Shown in pieces: positions 32,716 to 40,863 of a stretch of DNA of 64,000 nucleotides. The notes under the pieces were generated by a model. The model was not told the origin of the DNA and made no database searches. It saw only the letters and a list, made by a program, of their open reading frames with translations. Both the position numbers and the translations under genes were made by a program. Position 1 is the stretch's first letter. Every line of letters starts with the position of its first letter. The stretch is from positions 1 through 64,000 of the forward strand of contig DAITAO010000007.1 in the NCBI GenBank assembly GCA_036824245.1, read 5' to 3'. This DNA is from JACVRM01 sp036824245 (lineage in GTDB: Bacteria > Actinomycetota > Thermoleophilia > Gaiellales > Gaiellaceae).

Positions 32716-33546
32716 CTAGTCGCCCACAGGTCGCGTCGCGGCAACGGCGTCCAGCTGGTTCGCGTGGTAGAGCACCGCCGCTTCGGCCGTGCGCGCGGCA
32801 CGCGCGTCGTGGTGGCAGGCGACGGCGTGAAGCAGCTCCGCTCGAACGTCGGCTTCCAGGACGGCCGCGCGTTCCTCGATGAGTCGCAGCCCGAGGTGCA
32901 CGTGCCCGAGCAGGCGGCCCTCCTCGGTCGCAGCGAAGCTAGGCCCGGGGCGCAGCTCGACTGTTCGCCCGACGTCATGGAGCAGCGCCGCAGCCAGCAG
33001 CAGGTCGGTTCGCAGGCGGCCGTGGAGCTGGGCGGTCTCGCGGCACAGGGTGGCCACTCCCACCGTGTGCTCGAGTAGCCCGCCCGCGTAGGAGTGGTGA
33101 CCATCCGAGGCGGGGAGGCGGCGCATGTGCTCACGGACGCCGTCGTCTGCGAGCACGCGCTGGACGGCTGCCTTGAGGCCCACATGGGAAAGCTCGCCGG
33201 CCAGGAAGTCGAGGAAGCCGTCGAGCTCGTCGGCGTCACGTCGCAGCGCCGGCGCCAGGCCTGCGGGATCGACATCGTCTGCGGGCTCGAGTGAGCGCAC
33301 CTCGAGCTGTAGCCGGTCGCGAAAACGCTCGACGCGGCCGAGCAGGCGGACGGCGTCGCCTTCGCGGAAGCGGCTGTCCAGCAGCTCGACGTCGTTCCAG
33401 ACGCGCGCATCGATGCGGCCGCTCGGGTCGACGAGCTCGAGCACCAGGTAAGGGGCGCCGGTCTTCGTGCGGCGCCGCTCCTTTCTGGCAACCGCGTAGA
33501 TCCCCTCGACGACCCGGTCGTGCTCGAGCTCTGCGATCGCGCTCAC
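32716..33546 (-). CDS. YhaM-like 3'-5' exoribonuclease (OB + HD domains)
   Basis: A 276-residue protein with an N-terminal OB-fold (about 10-90, including YLVLELVDPSGRIDARVWND) and an HD domain whose metal motif is LLAAALLHDVGRTVEL, with an upstream histidine in HHSYAGGLLEHTVGV. This order matches YhaM, which trims RNA or single-stranded DNA from the 3' end. Start GTG 33546 is fixed by the leaderless -10 box. The convergent YchF stop lies 3 nt away. Confidence 0.85.
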   Translation of the reverse strand: MSAIAELEHDRVVEGIYAVARKERRRTKTGAPYLVLELVDPSGRIDARVWNDVELLDSRFREGDAVRLLGRVERFRDRLQLEVRSLEPADDVDPAGLAPALRRDADELDGFLDFLAGELSHVGLKAAVQRVLADDGVREHMRRLPASDGHHSYAGGLLEHTVGVATLCRETAQLHGRLRTDLLLAAALLHDVGRTVELRPGPSFAATEEGRLLGHVHLGLRLIEERAAVLEADVRAELLHAVACHHDARAARTAEAAVLYHANQLDAVAATRPVGD

Positions 33547-33552
33547 GGCCCG

Positions 33553-33558
33553 AGTCTA
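33553..33558 (-). promoter_or_regulatory. -10 box TAGACT (minus strand), leaderless
   Basis: On the minus strand TAGACT ends 6 nt before the GTG at 33546. Confidence 0.55.
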
Positions 33559-33597
33559 AGGAGGCAGACGGACGCGGGCCGGCGCGGGTCCGGGTGG

Positions 33598-33603
33598 TAC
33601 GCT
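33598..33603 (+). promoter_or_regulatory. -10 box TACGCT, leaderless
   Basis: TACGCT lies 7 nt before the GTG at 33611. It drives the DUF1015-IMPase-DUF72 operon. Confidence 0.55.
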
Positions 33604-33610
33604 GCGGCCC

Positions 33611-34744
33611 GTGGCCGTCGTCCAGCCGTTCCGCGCGCTGCGGTACGACGAGCGGCGGACGGGGCCGCTCGCGCGTCTGGTTGCGCCGCCCTACGACGTC
33701 ATCACCGCCGAGGAGCGCGGTGGCTATCTCGAGCGCAGCCCCTACAACGTGGCGCGCCTGATCGTGCCCGAGTCGCCCGGCGACGCGGCGCAGTTGTTCC
33801 GTTCCTGGCGCAACGACGGCGTGCTCGTGCAGGAGCCCGAGCCGGCCGTGTGGTGGCTGCGCGAGGACTACGACGGGCCCGACGGCGCGCGTCACAGCCG
33901 CGAGGGGTTCTTCGCGCTGGTGGAGCTCCAGCCCTACGAGCGCGGCGTGGTGCTGCCGCACGAGCGTACCTACGACGAGCCGAAGCGCTCCCAGCTCGAG
34001 CTGCTTCGTGCCGTGCGCGCCAACCTGTCTCCGATCATGCTCCTCTACGACGATCCGGGCCACGGTCCGCGTCACACGCTGGCGCCGCTGGCCGACGGAG
34101 AGCCCACGCTCGAGGCCGTCGAGGAGCGGGCCACCACGCGGCTGTGGCGCATCACGGACCGGGAGGCGATCGAGGAGGTGCACGCGGCGCTGGCGGACCG
34201 CTCGCTCGTGATCGCCGACGGCCACCACCGCTACGAGACGGCGCTCGCCTTCCATGAGGAGGATGGCTCACCGAGCGGCGCGTTCGTGATGGCAGTGCTC
34301 TCGAACACCGTTGGCGAGGGGCTGATCATCTTCCCGACGCACCGCGTCGTCCGCGAGCTCCCGGATTTGAACGGGCGGTTTCGAGTCACGCCGGTCGACG
34401 GCGGCGCCCACGACGGCTTGCAGCTCCTCGAGCGCATCGAGCACGGCCATCCGGCCTTTGTCGTCTACCGGCCCGGGCAGGTGGAGATCGTCGAGGCGCC
34501 GGCCGAGCGTGTTCTCGACACCGTCGCACTCGAGCAGCTCGGCATCGAGAGCGTTCGCTACACGCCGCGCACCGAGGAGGCTGTGGCGCTCGTCGACTCC
34601 GGCCAGGCCGCGGCCGCCTTTCTCCTGCGGCCGCCGACGATGGAGCAGGTGCGGTCAGTCGCCGAGTCCGGCACCACGATGCCGCAGAAGAGCACCTACT
34701 TCTACCCCAAGCTTCTGTCGGGCCTGCTCTTTCACGTCGTGTGA
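33611..34744 (+). CDS. DUF1015 family protein
   Basis: A 377-residue protein of the DUF1015 family. Typical blocks are PFRALRYDE at the N-terminus, VAPPYDVITAEER, SPYNVARLIVPE, LPHERTYDEPKRSQLELLRAV with SPIMLLYDD, and VIADGHHRYETALAF in the middle. The GHHRYE motif suggests a catalytic or metal site. The family often sits near serine or phosphate-ester metabolism, but its reaction is not established. The stop overlaps the GTG of an inositol-phosphatase-like gene by 4 nt. Confidence 0.88.
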   Translation: MAVVQPFRALRYDERRTGPLARLVAPPYDVITAEERGGYLERSPYNVARLIVPESPGDAAQLFRSWRNDGVLVQEPEPAVWWLREDYDGPDGARHSREGFFALVELQPYERGVVLPHERTYDEPKRSQLELLRAVRANLSPIMLLYDDPGHGPRHTLAPLADGEPTLEAVEERATTRLWRITDREAIEEVHAALADRSLVIADGHHRYETALAFHEEDGSPSGAFVMAVLSNTVGEGLIIFPTHRVVRELPDLNGRFRVTPVDGGAHDGLQLLERIEHGHPAFVVYRPGQVEIVEAPAERVLDTVALEQLGIESVRYTPRTEEAVALVDSGQAAAAFLLRPPTMEQVRSVAESGTTMPQKSTYFYPKLLSGLLFHVV

Positions 34745-35550
34745 ATCGCTGGCTCGAGCTGTCGCGGCTGGCGGCCGACGATGTCCGCGGCCTGCTCGCC
34801 GAGCTGCCCACCCGCCGCGAACGAGAGCCCGTCGTGGGCAGGGGCCGGGGCGGCGACGACACGACGGCCATCGATGCAGCGGCCGAGCTGGCCGTGGTGC
34901 GCCGCCTTGAAGAGCTTCACGCCGAAGGGGTCGAGTTCACGCTCGTATCAGAGGAACTGGGCGAGCGATCATTCGGAGGCGGCCCGCTACGAGTCGTCCT
35001 CGACCCGATCGACGGCTCACTGAACGCCAAGCGCGGCGTGCCGTACTTCGCGCTGTCCCTGGCCGTCGCCGAGGGTTCAACGATGGCCGACGTCGCCTTC
35101 GGCTTCGTCCACGATTTCGGCACCGGCGAAGAATGGACCGCGGTGCGCGGAGCGGGCGCCCGCCTCAACGGGCGGGGCCTGGCAGCCGAGCACCGCGATG
35201 GGCGGATCGAGATCCTCGTCTGCGAGGCGACGCGCACGTCGCTCGTAGCCGACGTGGCGCCCGCGCTTGCCGACCTCGCGGTGCGCTTGCGCATCATGGG
35301 CTCCCTGGCGCTCTCGCTCTGCCACCTGGCGGCGGGGCGTGTCGACGCAGTCTGCTCGCTCAAGCCGGCGCGGGCCGTCGACATCGCCGCCGCCCAGCTG
35401 CTCGTTCGCGAGTGTGGCCTCTGCATCGAGCTCTTCGACGACGGCCCGTTTGCGCAGGCGCCCCTCGACGTCGAGGCGAGATCGCGCGTCGTGGCAGGTG
35501 TGAGCGACGAAGTGTGCGCGCGGGTCGCGGCGGCCATCACCTCCGTGTGA
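34741..35550 (+). CDS. inositol monophosphatase-family phosphatase
   Basis: Li-sensitive-type sugar phosphatase fold, 269 residues. Metal-binding motifs are GGDDTTAIDAAAE, VSEELGE (Glu) and LDPIDGSLNAKRGVPYFALS. The C-terminal motif, usually WDxAAG, reads AVDIAAAQ, so the tryptophan is replaced but Asp is kept. Substrate may be inositol phosphate, fructose-1,6-bisphosphate or a related ester; archaeal-type FBPase/IMPase is a fair comparison. It is coupled to both neighbours by short overlaps. Confidence 0.85.
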   Translation: MNRWLELSRLAADDVRGLLAELPTRREREPVVGRGRGGDDTTAIDAAAELAVVRRLEELHAEGVEFTLVSEELGERSFGGGPLRVVLDPIDGSLNAKRGVPYFALSLAVAEGSTMADVAFGFVHDFGTGEEWTAVRGAGARLNGRGLAAEHRDGRIEILVCEATRTSLVADVAPALADLAVRLRIMGSLALSLCHLAAGRVDAVCSLKPARAVDIAAAQLLVRECGLCIELFDDGPFAQAPLDVEARSRVVAGVSDEVCARVAAAITSV

Positions 35551-36278
35551 AGCCCGTCCGCATCGGCTGCTCCGGTTGGAACTACGCGCACTGGCGTAAC
35601 GGCGTCTTCTATCCGCCGCGCCTCCCGCCGCGCCGCTGGCTCGACTATTACGCGCAGCATTTCGACACCGTCGAGGTGAACGCGACCTTCTACAGGCTGC
35701 CGCGCCAGGCAGCCGTCGCGAACTGGGTCGAGCAGACCCCACCCGGCTTCCTGTTCGCGGTGAAGATGAGCCGCTACGTGACCCACATCAGGCGGCTGCG
35801 AGACCTGGCGCCGAGCCTGGCGCTCTTCTACGAGCGGATCGAGCCGCTCGTCAGGTCGCCCAAGCTCGGCCCGGTGCTCTGGCAGCTACCAGGCACGTTC
35901 AGAAGAGACGACGAGCGGTTGGCCCAGGCCCTCGCCCAGCTCCCGCACGGTCGTCACTGCTTCGAGTTTCGTCACGAGAGCTGGTTCGTCGAGGATGTCT
36001 ACACGCTTCTGCGCGAGCACGGTGTTGCGCTGGTGATCGGCGATACCCCGCGCCGGCCCTTTCAGACCCACGAGCTGACTGCCGACTGGACGTTCGTCCG
36101 CTTCCACCACGGCTGGCGCGGGCGCGGCGGCAACTACTCCGAGCGGGAGCTGCACGAGTGGGCGCGGCGGTTCCACGACTGGCGGCGCAGCGTGGAGGTC
36201 TTCGCCTACTTCAACAACGACTGGATGGGTTACGCAGTCCGGAACGGGCTGCGGCTCAAGCAGTTGGTAGGAGTCTGA
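35547..36278 (+). CDS. DUF72 family protein
   Basis: TIM-barrel-like protein of 243 residues. The N-terminus IGCSGWNYAHW, DTVEVNATFYRLP, LFAVKMSRYVTH and CFEFRHESWF are the conserved DUF72 blocks, and FAYFNNDWMGYAVRNG closes the protein. The family is widespread but its reaction is unknown; a link to endonuclease IV-like barrels has been noted by fold. GTG 35547 overlaps the IMPase stop by 4 nt, making a three-gene operon. Confidence 0.9.
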   Translation: MKPVRIGCSGWNYAHWRNGVFYPPRLPPRRWLDYYAQHFDTVEVNATFYRLPRQAAVANWVEQTPPGFLFAVKMSRYVTHIRRLRDLAPSLALFYERIEPLVRSPKLGPVLWQLPGTFRRDDERLAQALAQLPHGRHCFEFRHESWFVEDVYTLLREHGVALVIGDTPRRPFQTHELTADWTFVRFHHGWRGRGGNYSERELHEWARRFHDWRRSVEVFAYFNNDWMGYAVRNGLRLKQLVGV

Positions 36279-36281
36279 CCG

Positions 36282-36739
36282 CTACTCGGGGGGCAGTGGT
36301 GGGCGTGCTCGGGACGCGCCTTCGAGACACCGCCAGAGCGTGGCGGTCGGCACGCGGGCGCAGTGGTGGGCGACGACGTACACGGACGAGCCGAGGCTAC
36401 GGCGGCGGCCGGCCGGACTCGGTCGATCGCGTAGACGTTCACGTGAGTCTCACGGGTCTGCCCCGCCCGACACGGAAGGGGCACGACACAGGTGTCGAAG
36501 CAATGCCTGGTAGTCGCCTGGCCCACGATGCCCGCGGGCACGAGGTGGCGCCTGGACGAGACGGTGCGGTGGACGTATGTCTGGCTGCGGAAGGTCAGCG
36601 AGTCGGGAGACGGGCAGCTTGCCGGGCGGGCGACCGTCATGCGCGGGTTGTCTGCAGGTGAGGCGCTGGCCGCCGCGGTCGCCGTAAATATCGCCGCAAC
36701 GGCGACGACAACGACCGAAGGCCGAAAACCGCGGCGCAC
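36282..36739 (-). pseudogene. small secreted protein gene, frameshifted
   Basis: The 538-nt gap after the DUF72 gene holds a broken minus-strand gene. From GTG 36739 it reads a signal peptide (RPSVVVVAVAAIFTATAAAS), then PSPDSLTFRSQTYV, CFDTCVVPLPC and HVNVYAIDRVRPAAAVA. About codon 115 the natural continuation moves to another frame, reading SLGSSVYVVAHHC and RVPTATLWRCLEG to a TAG at 36282. With one base changed the product would be a cysteine-containing secreted protein of about 152 residues. The remainder up to 36803 shows no gene. Confidence 0.6.
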
Positions 36740-36803
36740 GACCTGGTCGCAGAGGCGCCCGCCTGAACGTATCCGGCCACGAAGTACGGGGTCAGGTCGG
36801 TGC

Positions 36804-36809
36804 TACGCT
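36804..36809 (+). promoter_or_regulatory. -10 box TACGCT, leaderless
   Basis: TACGCT lies 7 nt before the ATG at 36817 of mrp. Confidence 0.55.
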
Positions 36810-36816
36810 CGAGCCG

Positions 36817-37899
36817 ATGGCCGCGCAACGAGACCAGATCCTGACCGCGCTCGAGCGCGTCATCGACCCCGAGCTCAAGCGGCCGGTCACCGAGCTGGAG
36901 ATGGTGCGCTCCGTCGACATCGAAGGCTCGCACGCCACGGTCACGATCGCGCTCACGGTGGCGGGCTGCCCGCTTCGCCACAGCTTCGAGGAGCAGGTGC
37001 GCGAGGTCGTGCTGCCAGTCGAAGGCATCGAGAGCGTCGCGCTTGCCTTCGACGTGATGAGCCCGGAGGAGAAGACCAGGCTCGTCACCCGCCTGCGCGG
37101 CGGCGTCGAGCGCCGCGGTATCTCGCTCGACCCCGGCACGCGCGTGCTCGCCGTGGCTTCCGGGAAGGGTGGCGTCGGAAAGTCGTCGATCACCGCGAAT
37201 CTCGCCGCCGCGTTCAACGCGCTGGGCGATCGCACCGGCATCCTCGACGCAGACATCTACGGGCACTCGATCCCGCACATGCTCGGCATCCACCAGCGCC
37301 CTGTCGTGGTCGACCGCATGATCGTGCCGCCCGTGAAGGGCGACCTGAAGCTGATGTCGATCGGTTTCTTCCTCGACGAGAACGGGCCGGTCATGTGGCG
37401 CGGGCCCATGCTGCACAAGGCGCTAGAGCAGTTCCTGTCCGACGTGCACTGGGGGGAGCTGGACACGCTCCTCGTCGATATGCCACCCGGCACAGGCGAC
37501 GTGGCCATCTCGCTCGGACAGTTGCTGCCCCGGGCCGAGGTGCTCGTCGTTACGACACCGCAGCCGGCCGCGCAACAGGTCGCGGTGCGCGCGGCTCAGA
37601 TGGCGCAGAAAACGGGCATGCGTCTGCTCGGGGTGATCGAGAACATGTCGTACCTCGTCGGAAGCGGGCAGGAGCTGTTCGGCTCCGGCGGCGGCGAGGA
37701 GTTGGCGAACACGATCGAGGTGCCGCTGCTCGGGAGCGTGCCGTTCGATCCACGCCTACGCGAGTGCGCCGACGCCGGCGAGGCGCTCGTCGAGGTCGAG
37801 CCGGACGCCGAGGCGGCCCTGGCCATCCAGGAGATCGCGGCTGCCGTGCGCAGCCGCCGTACCGGCGAGATCGTCCGGCCACTGCCCCTGATGTCCTAG
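36817..37899 (+). CDS. mrp: Mrp/ApbC-type P-loop ATPase, Fe-S cluster carrier family
   Basis: A 360-residue protein with an N-terminal MIP18/DUF59 domain (about 5-85, with Cys51 in VAGCPLRHS) and a C-terminal ParA-like ATPase. The deviant Walker A is SGKGGVGKSS (115-124), followed by DADIYGHSIPHMLG and LLVDMPPGTGDVAISL. Typical Mrp/NBP35 proteins have a CxxC between ENMSY and FGSGGGE that bridges a 4Fe-4S cluster. Here that loop is short (LVGSGQEL) and has no cysteine, so cluster carriage would have to differ. Confidence 0.92.
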   Translation: MAAQRDQILTALERVIDPELKRPVTELEMVRSVDIEGSHATVTIALTVAGCPLRHSFEEQVREVVLPVEGIESVALAFDVMSPEEKTRLVTRLRGGVERRGISLDPGTRVLAVASGKGGVGKSSITANLAAAFNALGDRTGILDADIYGHSIPHMLGIHQRPVVVDRMIVPPVKGDLKLMSIGFFLDENGPVMWRGPMLHKALEQFLSDVHWGELDTLLVDMPPGTGDVAISLGQLLPRAEVLVVTTPQPAAQQVAVRAAQMAQKTGMRLLGVIENMSYLVGSGQELFGSGGGEELANTIEVPLLGSVPFDPRLRECADAGEALVEVEPDAEAALAIQEIAAAVRSRRTGEIVRPLPLMS

Positions 37900-37904
37900 A
37901 AGGC

Positions 37905-37930
37905 GGACGGGCGCCCGCAGGCGCCCGTCC
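37905..37930. terminator. bidirectional hairpin between mrp and a convergent gene
   Basis: GGACGGGCGCC (37905-37915) pairs perfectly with GGCGCCCGTCC (37920-37930) over a 4-nt loop. There is no U-run, as is common in high-GC actinobacteria. It separates convergent genes. Confidence 0.65.
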
Positions 37931-37950
37931 AACGTCGCCGCGGAGACGGC

Positions 37951-38577
37951 CTAGCGGCCGGGCTCCTCCTTCGACTTCTCTCCCTCGGGGCGGTTCTTCG
38001 CGCCCTCGGGGCGTTGCTTCTTCTCTTCGTGTCGAGCCTGGGCGTCGTCACGCTTCTTGCAGTGACCTGAATAGACGAGAGCCGCGTTCGCCGAGCCGCC
38101 CGTACCGAGCATGCCGTTCGTGAACGCGTCGGCCGAGAAGCCGGCCGAGAAGTTCGCCAGCAGGTGTACGCGTGGTCCGCCGGCCGCACCGACCAGCAGG
38201 CCCTCCACGTTGCCGTCGACGTTGACGGCCTTCAGACGAGCCACAGCGCGAGTGTCCGCGTCCTCGTTGCGGATGTGCACGATGCCGGACATCCAGCCGG
38301 CGTCCTCGTCCTCGTTGTAGACGCTGTGAATGTTGAGCCGCAGCCGGCCGTTCAGGCGCCGGTCGTCCGAGCTCGCGATCGAGCCGACGTAGATGCCACG
38401 GGTGATCGTGTACTTGCCGTCCGAGCCATTGCAGGTGCGGGTGAGCACCCGCTTGGCCTCGGCCGAGAACGTGGCAGACACCGTCTGCGTTTGCGCACCG
38501 TTGTCCTGCGCAACCGCGATGCCGGCTGTCGCGAGAGCGACGAGAACCCCCCCGGTCCAGAACTTCAGCCGCTTCAT
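37951..38577 (-). CDS. secreted protein with charged C-terminal tail
   Basis: A 208-residue protein with a signal peptide (about 1-23, WTGGVLVALATAGIAVAQ). The mature part is predicted beta-rich (TVSATFSAEAKRVLTRTC, then RRLNGRLRLNIHSVYN and WMSGIVHIRNEDADTRAVA), with two cysteines that may form a disulfide, and ends in a very charged Lys/Glu/Pro-rich tail (about 175-208). I do not recognise the family. Unlike most genes here it has an excellent AAGGAGG ribosome site 6-7 nt before the ATG, so it is made from a leadered mRNA. Confidence 0.75.
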   Translation of the reverse strand: MKRLKFWTGGVLVALATAGIAVAQDNGAQTQTVSATFSAEAKRVLTRTCNGSDGKYTITRGIYVGSIASSDDRRLNGRLRLNIHSVYNEDEDAGWMSGIVHIRNEDADTRAVARLKAVNVDGNVEGLLVGAAGGPRVHLLANFSAGFSADAFTNGMLGTGGSANAALVYSGHCKKRDDAQARHEEKKQRPEGAKNRPEGEKSKEEPGR

Positions 38578-38673
38578 GCGGAACCTCCTTGAGGTTGTCG
38601 TGTTGCCCCGACCGCACCGTGCGGATCAGTTGTCAGGTGGGGACAAGCGGGCTGTAAGAGTTCTGTGAGGGAC

Positions 38674-38679
38674 TAGGCT
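38674..38679 (+). promoter_or_regulatory. -10 box TAGGCT, leaderless
   Basis: TAGGCT lies 7 nt before the GTG at 38687. Confidence 0.5.
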
Positions 38680-38686
38680 CGATCGA

Positions 38687-39427
38687 GTGATTTCTCCCGA
38701 CCAGGCGCGGCGGCGTGTGGAGGCGCTGGGCTTTCCCGAGCGCGAGGCAGGCGTGCTCACGGACCACTTCCTCGATGCGGAGGGGCGCGGGAAGCGCGGT
38801 CATGGCCTGTCCCGGATCGAATGGCTGGAGACGCTGCCCGAACTCGACCCTGAAGCGCGTCCCGAACGGCTCGTTCGAGAGCCCGGCTTCGAGCGCTGGG
38901 ATGGGCGGGGTGCGCTCGGGTATCTGACGCTCGCTGCCATCTGCGACGCGCAGCTCGACGATCCGCCGCAGCGCGCGCGAGTCGTGGTCGCCTCCAACAC
39001 CTTTCCGACCGGGATGCTCGGGCACTGGGTGCGGAAGCTTGCGGAGGGCGGCCTCGCGGCTGTGCTCACCGCGACGTCTCCGCGCCGCCTTGCCCACCCG
39101 GCCGGCGGGCCGGCGCTCGCCGGCACGAACCCGCTTGCCATCGCCGTGCCGAGCTCCGACGGGCAGCCGCTCGTCGCTGACGTCTCGATGGGGCGCGTCA
39201 CGTACGGAGAAGTGCTGAGCGGCGCGGCGGCTCCCGAGGAGCTCGTCCCGTTCGGCGGCGAGCACGCGCACAAGGCATTCGCCCTGGCGGTCGGCTTGCA
39301 CACGCTCGTGGACGCGCTGGCAGGCGACGGCTACGGCGCCGTATTGCTCGTGGCACGCCCGGAGGCTGACCCCGTTCCGGCGCTGCGCGCCGCCGCCGGA
39401 CAGGCTCGTTTGCCCGGCGACAACTAA
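38687..39427 (+). CDS. Ldh_2-type (malate/L-sulfolactate) oxidoreductase, short
   Basis: NAD(P)-dependent dehydrogenase-like protein of 246 residues of the malate/L-lactate dehydrogenase (Ldh_2) family. GRGKRGHGLSRIEWL carries the catalytic-region histidine, and VVASNTFPTGMLGHWV, GGPALAGTNPLAIAVP and VADVSMGRVTYGEV are family blocks. Usual length is 330-360 residues, so about 100 residues, including parts of the C-terminal cap, are missing. It may be a divergent compact form or a reduced enzyme. Confidence 0.75.
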   Translation: MISPDQARRRVEALGFPEREAGVLTDHFLDAEGRGKRGHGLSRIEWLETLPELDPEARPERLVREPGFERWDGRGALGYLTLAAICDAQLDDPPQRARVVVASNTFPTGMLGHWVRKLAEGGLAAVLTATSPRRLAHPAGGPALAGTNPLAIAVPSSDGQPLVADVSMGRVTYGEVLSGAAAPEELVPFGGEHAHKAFALAVGLHTLVDALAGDGYGAVLLVARPEADPVPALRAAAGQARLPGDN

Positions 39428-39430
39428 CGT
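39425..39430 (+). promoter_or_regulatory. -10 box TAACGT, leaderless, for a 37-codon gene
   Basis: TAACGT includes the TAA stop of the Ldh gene and lies exactly 7 nt before GTG 39438. Confidence 0.45.
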
Positions 39431-39437
39431 CCGGCCG

Positions 39438-39551
39438 GTGCGCACGGAGGACGTCCCGCGTCTCGACCTCACACCGGCCGAGCCGCGAGATTCAGTCCAC
39501 GAGAATCTCCTCGACCTCTTCCGGTCGTTTCGCCGCTTGCCAGGGGGTTAG
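39438..39551 (+). CDS. 37-residue small protein of unknown function
   Basis: Open frame GTG to TAG encoding a 37-residue acidic-to-neutral peptide that begins MRTEDVPRLDLTPAEPRDSV and ends LLDLFRSFRRLPGG. It has a short amphipathic helix (LLDLFRSFRR) and no membrane segment or cysteine. No family recognised. The reason to call it is the -10 hexamer at the standard 7-nt distance. It could also be a chance frame in a 146-nt gap. Confidence 0.4.
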   Translation: MRTEDVPRLDLTPAEPRDSVHENLLDLFRSFRRLPGG

Positions 39552-39573
39552 CTCGCCGAAACGGGCGGCGGGA

Positions 39574-40237
39574 TCACCCGCTGCTACCTGCGTCGGGCCG
39601 GGTAGCGGCTGCGAACCGCGGATCGTCGCGGATCGAGTCGAAGTCGCTTTCGTCACGGGCCAACTCGGCCGCCTCGTGGTGCGCCTCGATCGCCTTGCGA
39701 AGCTTGTCGAGTGCCTCGTCGCGCTTGCCGACGAGGCTCAGGAGGCAGGCGTAGTTGTAGTTCGCGGCCCAGTCATCCGGGTCGCGCTCGTACCCCTCGC
39801 GCATGACGGAGAGAGCACGCTCGTCGTCGCCCGCCCGCTGGTAGGCAAAGGCGGCGAAGCCGAACTCCCAGCCCGATACGTCGAACGGTGCACCAGGTTT
39901 CGCGCCGACCGCGACAACGGTCGTGTCGTCCTCTCTTGCGATCGCGCCCCGACGCGTTCCCGGCGGCGCGAAGACGAACGTGCCGGCGGGCGCGTCGATC
40001 TCCTCCTCGTCGAGGGTGAACGCAGCCCGGCCGGCGAAGACGAAGTAGAGCTCCTCGTGCTGGTTCTCGCGTTCGCTGTGCTCCTCGACGACCCGGTCGC
40101 CGGCGCGCGGCCGTGTACGCGTTGCTGCCGAAGGCCTCGATTCCGAAGTGGCGCCGCACCGGGCGCCACACGAGCCCCTCCTCGTCGACAGGTAGCCGCT
40201 CGAGCTCGTCCAGGTGAGCGACCTGGTAGTCGCTCAT
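39574..40237 (-). pseudogene. cupin-TPR protein, frameshifted paralogue
   Basis: The start frame (ATG 40237, overlapping the previous stop as ATGA) reads MSDYQVAHLDELERLPVDEE and RRHFGIEAFGSNAYT, then loses homology. From about 40105 the natural continuation lies in a second frame: AGDRVVEEHSEREN, HEELYFVFAGRAAFTLD, GTFVFAPPGTRRGA and, after the cupin, NYNYACLLSLVGKRDEALDK to the TAG at 39574. It is thus a cupin plus TPR protein like its intact neighbour, broken by one base near 40100-40116. Corrected length is about 220 residues. Confidence 0.7.
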
Positions 40238-40863
40238 CCGGGAAAGCGCGGGTCGTCTCGAATCGAGACCAGATCGTCGTCGGTCTTCGCGTACTCGGCG
40301 AACTGCGATTCGCGCGAGACCGCCTGGCTCAGGTGCGCGAGGGCCGCGTCGTGCTCGCCGAGGCGGGCTTCGGCGCAGGCAAGGTTGTAGAGGATGCCCC
40401 CGCCTTCGGGGTAGCGCTCGTGGGCGTCTGCGAGGATCTCCTTCGCCTTCGCATACTCGCCCTGCTCGAAGAGCGGGAAGGCCTCGGCCGAGTACTCCCA
40501 GCCGGAAACGGTGAACGCCTTGCCAGGGGTCGCGCCGATCGCGAGCACCGTTGTCCCGCCCTCCTTCGCCTTGGCGCCGCGGCGCGCCTCGGGATCCCGC
40601 ACGAACACGAGCGTGCCGCGGGGAGCGTCGATGGTCTCGCCGCCGACCGTGAACTCGGCATGTCCGTCTAGTACGAGGTAGAGCTCCTGGTGCCCGGACC
40701 CGGACTCGTCGTGCTCGCTGATCACGTCGGCACCCGGCTCGTCGCCCTTCCAGGCGTTGATCCCGAACGCCTCGATGCCGAAATGGCGCCGCACGCCTAG
40801 CCAGTTACCGGTGCTCCAGACATCGGAGAGCTGGGCGCTCGTGTGCTGCTCGGTCGCGGTCAT
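40234..40863 (-). CDS. cupin domain plus C-terminal TPR protein
   Basis: A 209-residue protein with a cupin barrel (about 25-120: SEHDESGSGHQELYLVLDGHAEF carries the first histidines of the metal site; TIDAPRGTLVFV is the second strand pair) and a TPR-like helical tail (ILYNLACAEARLGEHDAALA). It ends SIRDDPRF, as does its paralogue downstream. ATG 40863 overlaps the DUF1028 stop (ATGA). A small-molecule sensor or binder is plausible, but no reaction can be read. Confidence 0.8.
   Translation of the reverse strand: MTATEQHTSAQLSDVWSTGNWLGVRRHFGIEAFGINAWKGDEPGADVISEHDESGSGHQELYLVLDGHAEFTVGGETIDAPRGTLVFVRDPEARRGAKAKEGGTTVLAIGATPGKAFTVSGWEYSAEAFPLFEQGEYAKAKEILADAHERYPEGGGILYNLACAEARLGEHDAALAHLSQAVSRESQFAEYAKTDDDLVSIRDDPRFPG

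Noticed and set aside
36279..36800. Plus-strand gene in the gap before mrp
   Set aside because: The plus-strand frame is Arg-rich and without motifs, while the minus strand holds a signal peptide and conserved-looking blocks in two frames.
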